Assembly: GCA_937897315.1 (NCBI GenBank)
Contig: CALCNS010000323.1
Span: forward strand, 1 to 5,061
Direction of reading: 5' to 3'
Length of the DNA stretch: 5,061 nucleotides
DNA from: an uncultured Bacillota bacterium
GTDB lineage: Bacteria; Bacillota; JAAYKD01
Position numbers and translations under genes: made by a program. The notes below the pieces were generated by a model, which saw only the letters and a list, made by a program, of their open reading frames with translations, did not search any database and was not told where the DNA came from. Below are positions 1-5,061 of this stretch, piece after piece. The first letter of the stretch is position 1; every line of letters begins with the position of its first letter.

Positions 1-27
1 TTTCACTACACGACGCTCTTCCGATCT
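1..27 (+). other. Illumina TruSeq read-1 adapter remnant (synthetic, not genomic)
   Basis: These 27 bases match the 3' end of the universal Illumina read-1 adapter, ending in the diagnostic CGACGCTCTTCCGATCT. I see one mismatch: A instead of C at position 5. The adapter is in the orientation expected 5' of an insert, and genomic sequence starts at base 28. The pheT reading frame stays open through it and would add a false FTTRRSSDL peptide to a predicted protein. This stretch should be masked. Confidence 0.98.
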
Positions 28-28
28 G

Positions 29-1726
29 GAAGCTTTAGGGATGCGGAGTATCAACAACATTGTAGATATTACCAATTATGTGATGATGGAAACGGGTCAA
101 CCCCTGCATGCCTTCGATTATGATAGTTTAGATTCACATACTGTCGTAGTACGAACAGCGAGACCAGGAGAGCGGTTACAAACCTTAGATGGTCAAACAA
201 GGGAATTACCTGCTCATGCGATATTAATTTGTGACCCCAATAAACCGATCGGTGTTGGTGGAGTGATGGGTGGATTGAACAGCGAGGTTTCACCGCAAAC
301 CAAATCCATTTTATTCGAAGCAGCTTATTTTGAACGACGCTCCATACGCAGAACAGCAAAAGCACTCGATTTGCGTAGCGAAGCAGCGATTCGTTTTGAA
401 AAAGGGGTGGATCCAAGCGGGTTGTTGAAAGCACTCAACCGAGTGATGGATTTAGTGATTCAGTTGAATATTGGAAAGCCAAATGAGCAAATTATCTCGG
501 GAAGTTTCTATGAACCCAAAACCGAAACAGCGATTCACTTACGGAGACGATACTTGGATCAAAGAATAGGTTTGGTGTTCTCACAAGAAAAAGTAGAAGA
601 GACGTTGAAAAATTTGAATTTTCAAGTGGAAACCACCGAGGAGGGTTGGTTAGTTCGAGTACCTTCTAGAAGACAAGACGTAGAACAAGAAGTAGATCTA
701 GTCGAGGAAGTGGCTCGCTTGATTGGGTTCGATCAGATTCCCGCTCAGTTACCCACCGGAATAAGTACCCAAGGTGGGTTGAGCAATCGGCAGAAGCTCG
801 TAAACAGCATTCATCAAATCCTTGTAAGCCAAGGATATCATGAAGCGGTGAATTATTCATTTATGGCAAAACAAGATTTAGAAGACTTATATCCCGATTT
901 GAATCATCCTATGAGACGGGCGATCCCTTTAATGAACCCAATGAACGAGTCCCAAGCGGTGATGCGAACCAACTTAATACCGGGACTCCTAAGGAATCTG
1001 CAATATAATCAGAATCACCAAAATCCCAATATCGCTCTTTATGAATTGGGAAGAGTATATATCGCGGAGAAACTTCCTTTGAACGGGCTGCCCAAAGAAG
1101 AAACTCGTCTGGGCGTGGTTTTATCTGGCGAATACCAAACGACACATTGGATGCAAGCAAAAGCGGAAGCCACTTTTTATCATCTAAAAGGGCTGTTGGG
1201 GAATCTTTTCGGTGAGTTGGGTTGGTCGCTACAATTACAAGAAAACCATTCTGGTAGTTTGTTTCATCCCTATCAATGTGCAAATGTGATTCACCAAGGT
1301 CACATCGTTGGGACAGTGGGCACACTCCACCCAGAAATTGAAAAGAGATGGGGTTTGGCCAAAAGAGTCTATATCATAGATCTTTCCATAGATATGCTTT
1401 TACAGTTTGCTAAACCAAGAATTCAATATCAATCTTTGCCAAAATATCAAGCCATCTATCGCGATTTAGCTTTATTAGTACCTAAACAGGTAACCGCTCG
1501 CGAGGTGGAGATTGCCATTCGACAACAAGGTGGGGATCTATTGGAAGAAGTTAAGTTGTTTGATGTTTATACCGCTGCCCAAGTGAAAGAGGGTTATAAG
1601 AGTTTGGCTTTCTCCTTGACGTATCGAGCGAAGGATCGTACTTTAACAGATCAAGAAGTGTCGGAACGTCATAAGGAAATCCTTACTTCTGTGTCTCAGA
1701 AATTGGATTCTGCTTTAAGGATGTAA
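29..1726 (+). CDS. pheT: Phenylalanyl-tRNA synthetase beta subunit, 5'-truncated (565 residues present)
   Basis: PheT pairs with PheS in a cytoplasmic alpha2-beta2 enzyme that charges tRNA-Phe. The beta subunit also proofreads mischarged Tyr-tRNA-Phe. The family is about 800 residues long, so roughly 240 N-terminal residues (tRNA-binding and B1 regions) are missing. ATG 41 is an internal Met of the conserved [15 protein letters not shown] block, not the true start; the first complete genomic codon is at 29. Counting from that Met, the order is as follows. The B3/B4 editing domain spans about 1-150, with TNYV at 11-14, GQPLHAFD at 19-26, GVGGVMGG at 71-78 and the [20 protein letters not shown] block at 93-112. 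By comparison with the Thermus enzyme, T11, N12, H23 and E93 probably line the editing pocket. B5 spans about 163-235 and ends in [16 protein letters not shown]. The synthetase-like core spans about 250-455. The C-terminal FDX-ACB anticodon-binding domain spans about 466-561, starting near [15 protein letters not shown]. The 3' end is intact. The next gene starts one base after the TAA stop. Confidence 0.97.
   Translation, partial: EALGMRSINNIVDITNYVMMETGQPLHAFDYDSLDSHTVVVRTARPGERLQTLDGQTRELPAHAILICDPNKPIGVGGVMGGLNSEVSPQTKSILFEAAYFERRSIRRTAKALDLRSEAAIRFEKGVDPSGLLKALNRVMDLVIQLNIGKPNEQIISGSFYEPKTETAIHLRRRYLDQRIGLVFSQEKVEETLKNLNFQVETTEEGWLVRVPSRRQDVEQEVDLVEEVARLIGFDQIPAQLPTGISTQGGLSNRQKLVNSIHQILVSQGYHEAVNYSFMAKQDLEDLYPDLNHPMRRAIPLMNPMNESQAVMRTNLIPGLLRNLQYNQNHQNPNIALYELGRVYIAEKLPLNGLPKEETRLGVVLSGEYQTTHWMQAKAEATFYHLKGLLGNLFGELGWSLQLQENHSGSLFHPYQCANVIHQGHIVGTVGTLHPEIEKRWGLAKRVYIIDLSIDMLLQFAKPRIQYQSLPKYQAIYRDLALLVPKQVTAREVEIAIRQQGGDLLEEVKLFDVYTAAQVKEGYKSLAFSLTYRAKDRTLTDQEVSERHKEILTSVSQKLDSALRM
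1717..1721 (+). promoter_or_regulatory. Weak ribosome-binding site for the U32 gene, inside the pheT end
   Basis: AAGGA lies 6 bases before ATG 1728 and overlaps the last pheT codons. It is a modest Shine-Dalgarno match. Together with the TAA-T-ATG junction at 1724-1730, it suggests that U32 translation is coupled to ribosomes terminating on pheT. The coupling is inferred from spacing only. Confidence 0.6.
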
Positions 1727-1727
1727 T

Positions 1728-4202
1728 ATGAAAGCGAAAAAAATGGAGATTTTAGCACCAGCTGGGAGCTTGCATGCTCTATATGCTGCTGTTTTAGCGG
1801 GAGCAGATGCGGTGTATTTGGGTGGAAAGCAATTCAACGCCAGAGCATTCGCATCCAATTTTACAGAAAAAGAATTGGTAATCGGGATACATTTTGCGCA
1901 TCGTCATGGAGTACGAATTTACATGACCATGAACACGTTGCTTAGAAATGAAGAAATACCCGAAGCGATTGCCTATGCGAAGGAAGCGTATCTGCAAGGG
2001 GTGGATGCCTTTATTATTCAGGATTTTGGTTTGTTGTTTGCTTTACAAAGAGAATTACCTCATATGGAACTTCATGCCAGTACCCAAATGACGATTCACA
2101 ACTTGGAAGGGGTCTGCTGGGCTGCAGAGCAAGGATTAAAACGGGTTGTCCTGGCGAGAGAGTTATCTATGGAGGAGATTCAACATATCAAAGCAAATTC
2201 GCCCATTGGACTCGAGGTCTTTACTCATGGGGCTCTCTGCTTTGCATACTCCGGGCAGTGTTATATGAGCAGCTTTTTGGGAGGACGAAGTGGAAATCGA
2301 GGACGATGTGCTCAACCCTGTCGATTACCTTACAAGGTGGACGGTAAAGAAGGCTATTTCTTATCAACAAAAGATTTGTGCTTGATTGATGAGATTCGAA
2401 CACTGAGTGAAAGCGGTGTCGATGCCATTAAAATAGAAGGTAGAATGAAGAAACCTTCTTATGTGTATCAGGTGGTTCGGCAATATCGCATGGCTGTGGA
2501 TGCCGGTTCCTCTCAAACTCCTGAGCGGTTTGTTCCCGACTATGACTCTTTGTTATTGGCTTTCAATCGGGAATTCACGAAGGGGTTTGGTTTTCAGACT
2601 AAAAATCCTAGTATGCTTCGTGTCAATCATCCGGGTAATCGTGGGTTGGAATTGGCTCGTTGGAAGTCGAATCAATGGAAGAAAGAGACAACATATAAGT
2701 TAGGAAGCGCACAAATCATTAAAGAAGGGGATCGCCTTCTCCTACTTCATGGCGATCAGGAACTGGTTTTTACGTCAGATCGCTCCTACCAGGAGGGGAT
2801 GATTCTTACACTTCCTTGGCTGGATCTAGGTCTCAACAAGGAGGACATCTCTCTTTCGCTGATTGAAAGTACTCAATTGGAACAGGAAACCCAGGAGCAG
2901 ATTGTTCATGGTCAGGAAACAGAAAAGCTTCGACCGGTTATTTTGGATATTATTATCAAAGTAGAAGAGAACCAGCCGACGAATCTTGTGTTGAAGTCAG
3001 TAGACGCTCAATGGTGTTTTTCATATGAAGGAATTCGAGCAGTAGCAGCCAGAGATGAGGGACTAACCGAAACGAAGGTACGACAGTCTTTCGATAAACA
3101 GAAGGATACCCCTTATATCATTCGCTCTTTGATAGTAGAACAAAGCAGCCCTTGCTATCTGTCGGTTTCGTCTCTCAATGCGATTCGTCGAGACTGGGTG
3201 GAACGATTATGGTATGGAGTCGTGAGAAGTAATGAGGTAGAGGAAGTAAAACCAACGTTACCCTCCGTTAACCATCAAAAGAAAGAGACGGAACCAAGGG
3301 AGATAAACTTGCAGTGGGCTGTAGCCAATATTGAACAGGCTTTGCCCCTCCTTGACATGGGTATGAATCTATCGGTAGGGGGGGACAGTTTCTATGGTAG
3401 GTTATCGGCAATCGATTTCAGAAAGTTGGTGCATGTAGCACTTAATAAGGGTATTGAAATCGAACTAAGCTTACCGACGATTATTCATCACGCGGAATGG
3501 CCAGATTGGATTTCGTTCATTCAAGCAGCCGGCGAACTTGGTTGTCCTATACGGATCTCGCAACCTGCTCATTGGCAAACGGTTTCTACTCATGCTCCTC
3601 GCGTTGTAGTAAGAGGGGATTGGTCATTGCAATTGATGAATGATGAAGCCATGTCTGGAATGTTACAGCAGATTCCTTTTGAACGCTTGACCATTTATCC
3701 GGAATTGTCCCTTCAACAAGCATCACACTTTCCGGTTAGGTATCCAAACATTCAATGGCAGTACATGGTTGGTGGCAGACAGAATTTAATGATCAGCAAT
3801 CACTGCTTAACATGGAACCGGCAGGGACATTGTTTGCTGTGCTATAAGAATGGCAATAATAACCCACCGGATTTATGGAAAATGACGGATCGTTTGGGAA
3901 AGACGTTTTGGATAGCGCAAAATCAATATTGTAGAACACATTTATTGAATTCCAGTGAGCTATGTCTTGTAGAGCACTTTTATCAGTTGCAACGAAGTGG
4001 ATTTCATCATTGGCTAGTGGATCTCAGACATATTTCGCCCAACCAAGTGGGTGAAATCGCGGGAATCTGGGTGAAAGCGTTGCTCAACTTCAAGAAAGAT
4101 TCGTCAGACTGGTTGCAAAAAGGCAAAGAATATCGTCTGATGCTGGAAGAAAATATGCAAATTGAAACAACGAAAGGACATACCTTCCGCGGTGTGGAAT
4201 AA
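1728..4202 (+). CDS. U32 family protein with DUF3656 and a diverged second U32-like barrel (RlhA-like long form)
   Basis: Complete 824-residue protein, annotated historically as a collagenase-like 'peptidase U32'. The best-studied relatives (E. coli RlhA, TrhP, UbiU/UbiV) are Fe-S proteins needed for hydroxylation of RNA or ubiquinone, so an RNA-hydroxylation role is likelier than proteolysis. The substrate is unknown. The N-terminal barrel starts with MEILAPAGS at 6-14. The U32 signature EVFTHGALCFAYSGQC is at 163-178. Cys171, 178, 194 and 198 are spaced CX6CX15CX3C, the pattern described for 4Fe-4S ligands in this family. DLCLIDE (216-222) and KIEGRMK (235-241) follow. DUF3656 probably covers about 385-505. 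Residues 525-767 look like a degenerate repeat of the N-terminal barrel, with separate cysteines at 693, 702, 705, 735 and 746. There is no signal peptide or membrane segment, so it is expected in the cytoplasm. E. coli RlhA is about 650 residues, so this is a longer form. The start at 1728 fits the RBS and the 1-bp gap to pheT; ATG 1743 (MEILAPAG) is an alternative that loses only five residues. Confidence 0.94.
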   Translation: MKAKKMEILAPAGSLHALYAAVLAGADAVYLGGKQFNARAFASNFTEKELVIGIHFAHRHGVRIYMTMNTLLRNEEIPEAIAYAKEAYLQGVDAFIIQDFGLLFALQRELPHMELHASTQMTIHNLEGVCWAAEQGLKRVVLARELSMEEIQHIKANSPIGLEVFTHGALCFAYSGQCYMSSFLGGRSGNRGRCAQPCRLPYKVDGKEGYFLSTKDLCLIDEIRTLSESGVDAIKIEGRMKKPSYVYQVVRQYRMAVDAGSSQTPERFVPDYDSLLLAFNREFTKGFGFQTKNPSMLRVNHPGNRGLELARWKSNQWKKETTYKLGSAQIIKEGDRLLLLHGDQELVFTSDRSYQEGMILTLPWLDLGLNKEDISLSLIESTQLEQETQEQIVHGQETEKLRPVILDIIIKVEENQPTNLVLKSVDAQWCFSYEGIRAVAARDEGLTETKVRQSFDKQKDTPYIIRSLIVEQSSPCYLSVSSLNAIRRDWVERLWYGVVRSNEVEEVKPTLPSVNHQKKETEPREINLQWAVANIEQALPLLDMGMNLSVGGDSFYGRLSAIDFRKLVHVALNKGIEIELSLPTIIHHAEWPDWISFIQAAGELGCPIRISQPAHWQTVSTHAPRVVVRGDWSLQLMNDEAMSGMLQQIPFERLTIYPELSLQQASHFPVRYPNIQWQYMVGGRQNLMISNHCLTWNRQGHCLLCYKNGNNNPPDLWKMTDRLGKTFWIAQNQYCRTHLLNSSELCLVEHFYQLQRSGFHHWLVDLRHISPNQVGEIAGIWVKALLNFKKDSSDWLQKGKEYRLMLEENMQIETTKGHTFRGVE

Positions 4203-4210
4203 AATTGCCA

Positions 4211-4220
4211 GGGAGGTGAT
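4211..4220 (+). promoter_or_regulatory. Strong Shine-Dalgarno sequence for mutS2
   Basis: GGGAGGTGAT is a near-perfect complement of the 16S rRNA 3' end. The GGAGG core ends 7 bases before ATG 4224, which fixes the mutS2 start. It fills most of the 21-bp gap after the U32 stop. It is far stronger than the site before the U32 gene, so mutS2 can probably initiate independently. Confidence 0.9.
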
Positions 4221-4223
4221 TCG

Positions 4224-5014
4224 ATGCAATTAAAATCTATCACCACATTGGAATTTCCAAAAATTCAAAAAATGTTAGCTGATTATACTTCATCCGGTAT
4301 GGGGCAGGCGAAAATATCCGATATGTTTCCCTCCAGCGATTTTGAAACGGTATATCGTTGGCAAAAAGAAACCAGTGAAGCCTGCGCACTCATCGAAACC
4401 GGGACAAATCCTTTGGCAGGATTATATGATATTCGAGCGTCTATAAAGCGTGCGGAATTAGGAGGCGTTTTAGAAGGAACAGAATTGCTCAATATCGCAT
4501 CGACCTTAGGAGCTGCAAGGCGAATTCGCCGTTTGCTGCAAGAGAGTGCTGAACTATATCCATATCTCAACGATGTAGGCATTCATCTAAGCAATCATAA
4601 AAAACTAGAAGACGACATCTTAGATATTCTTGACGATAAAGGCTTCGTCAAAGATCATGCCACTCCGGAACTACGAAAACTCCGCATTGCGATACGGCAA
4701 CATCAACAGAGTATGAAGTCGAAAATGGAGTCATTTATTAGGAATCCCAATATTCAGAAATACTTGCAAGAATCCATTATCACGATGAGAAATGATCGAT
4801 ATGTGATCCCAGTGAAACAAGAAAACAGGCATGCTGTCCCGGGTATCGTCCATGACGCTTCCAACAGTGGAGCCACCTTGTTCATCGAGCCCATGGTGAT
4901 TGTTGATTTAAACAACGAACTTCGGCAGGTTCTCATGCAAGAAAGAGATGAAGTACTACGGATTCTACAGGAGCTTTCGGGGAAAATTGGTCTGGACTAT
5001 GTATTCATACAACG
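4224..5014 (+). CDS. mutS2: MutS2 family protein, 3'-truncated (first 263 residues)
   Basis: MutS2 is a MutS-like ATPase of about 780 residues without the mismatch-recognition domain, usually ending in an Smr nuclease domain. It has been linked to suppression of recombination and, in Bacillus, to action on stalled or collided ribosomes. The visible part matches the family's N-terminal region closely: TLEFPKI at 8-14, ETSEA at 49-53, AGLYDIRASIKRAELGGVLE at 65-84, an IASTLGAARRIRRLL helix at 91-105, ATPELRKLR at 146-154, and the conserved block ITMRNDRYVIPVKQE (186-200), GIVHDASNSGATLFIEP (207-223) and LNNELR (229-234). The last complete genomic codon is CAA 5010-5012 (Gln263). The Walker A ATPase and Smr regions lie beyond the contig, so catalytic competence cannot be judged. 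The frame stays open into the adapter and would add a false 16-residue tail. The start is set by the strong RBS. The gene follows U32 by 21 bp and is probably in the same operon. Confidence 0.96.
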
Positions 5015-5061
5015 AGATCGGAAGAGCACACGTCTGAACTCCAGTCACGTTTCGGAATCTC
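5015..5061 (+). other. Illumina TruSeq indexed (read-2) adapter with barcode (synthetic, not genomic)
   Basis: Bases 5015-5048 match the TruSeq indexed adapter from AGATCGGAAGAGC through CTCCAGTCAC without a visible mismatch. They are followed by GTTTCGGA (5049-5056), consistent from memory with TruSeq index 21, and by ATCTC, the start of the P7-side constant part. The first A (5015) is the A-tail position. The orientation is that expected 3' of an insert whose 5' side carries the read-1 adapter, as seen at bases 1-27. This stretch should be masked. Confidence 0.99.

Noticed and set aside
41..43. ATG 41 as the true pheT start
   Set aside because: It lies inside the conserved PheT block preceding TNYV, in-frame genomic codons continue upstream to 29, and about 240 family residues are missing, so the gene is cut by the contig edge.
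69..1325. Minus-strand open frames opposite pheT (69-434, 666-860, 909-1325)
   Set aside because: They lie entirely antisense to conserved PheT domains, and their translations look like no known family.
2461..2703. 80-codon + strand open frame inside the U32 gene
   Set aside because: It is out of frame within a well-conserved coding region, shows no recognisable motif and has no evident ribosome-binding site. It is a shadow of the U32 gene.
4203..4223. Terminator or promoter in the U32-mutS2 gap
   Set aside because: The 21-bp gap is mostly Shine-Dalgarno sequence. There is no room for a hairpin with a T tract or for a -35/-10 pair.
4007..4936. Minus-strand open frames at 4007-4246, 4283-4582 and 4754-4936
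   Set aside because: They are antisense to the U32 end and to mutS2, whose + strand translation matches its family closely. They are chance frames.
28..5014. Undescribed defence, mobile or RNA system
   Set aside because: The genomic part is fully occupied by three recognisable housekeeping-type genes. No direct-repeat array, inverted-repeat ends, transposase, tRNA or structured intergenic region is visible.

Overview
The window is almost certainly one complete contig from an untrimmed Illumina assembly. Bases 1-27 are the 3' part of the TruSeq read-1 adapter. Bases 5015-5061 are the TruSeq read-2 (indexed) adapter running into its barcode. Only bases 28-5014 (4987 bp) are genomic. They encode ordinary bacterial housekeeping functions, all on the + strand. 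Gene content, a strong GGAGGTGAT ribosome-binding site and the pheT...mutS2 neighbourhood suggest a Gram-positive bacterium of the Bacillales type (Firmicutes/Bacillota). The genus cannot be fixed from the sequence.

Layout: (1) 29-1726 is the 3' two-thirds of pheT, the phenylalanyl-tRNA synthetase beta subunit, cut at its 5' end by the contig edge. (2) 1728-4202 is a complete 824-residue U32-family protein (Peptidase_U32 plus DUF3656 type), starting one base after the pheT stop. (3) 4224-5014 is the 5' third of mutS2, cut by the right contig edge before its ATPase and Smr regions. The three genes are co-directional with gaps of 1 and 21 bp, and no promoter or terminator is visible between them. 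They therefore look like one transcription unit, whose promoter would lie upstream of pheS, outside the window.

A loose functional theme is translation. PheST charges tRNA-Phe. The best-known long U32 proteins are RNA hydroxylation factors. MutS2 has been linked to handling of stalled or collided ribosomes in Bacillus. That link is inference; shared transcription alone does not prove it.

The most interesting biological observation is inside the U32 protein. Its C-terminal third (about residues 525-767) is a diverged second copy of the N-terminal U32 barrel (about 6-239), with several landmark motifs at matching spacings. The second copy has its own, differently spaced cysteine set. I see no sign of a new defence system, mobile element, RNA gene or CRISPR array. 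The other point a user must know is that both contig ends are synthetic and open reading frames run into them, creating false peptide tails.
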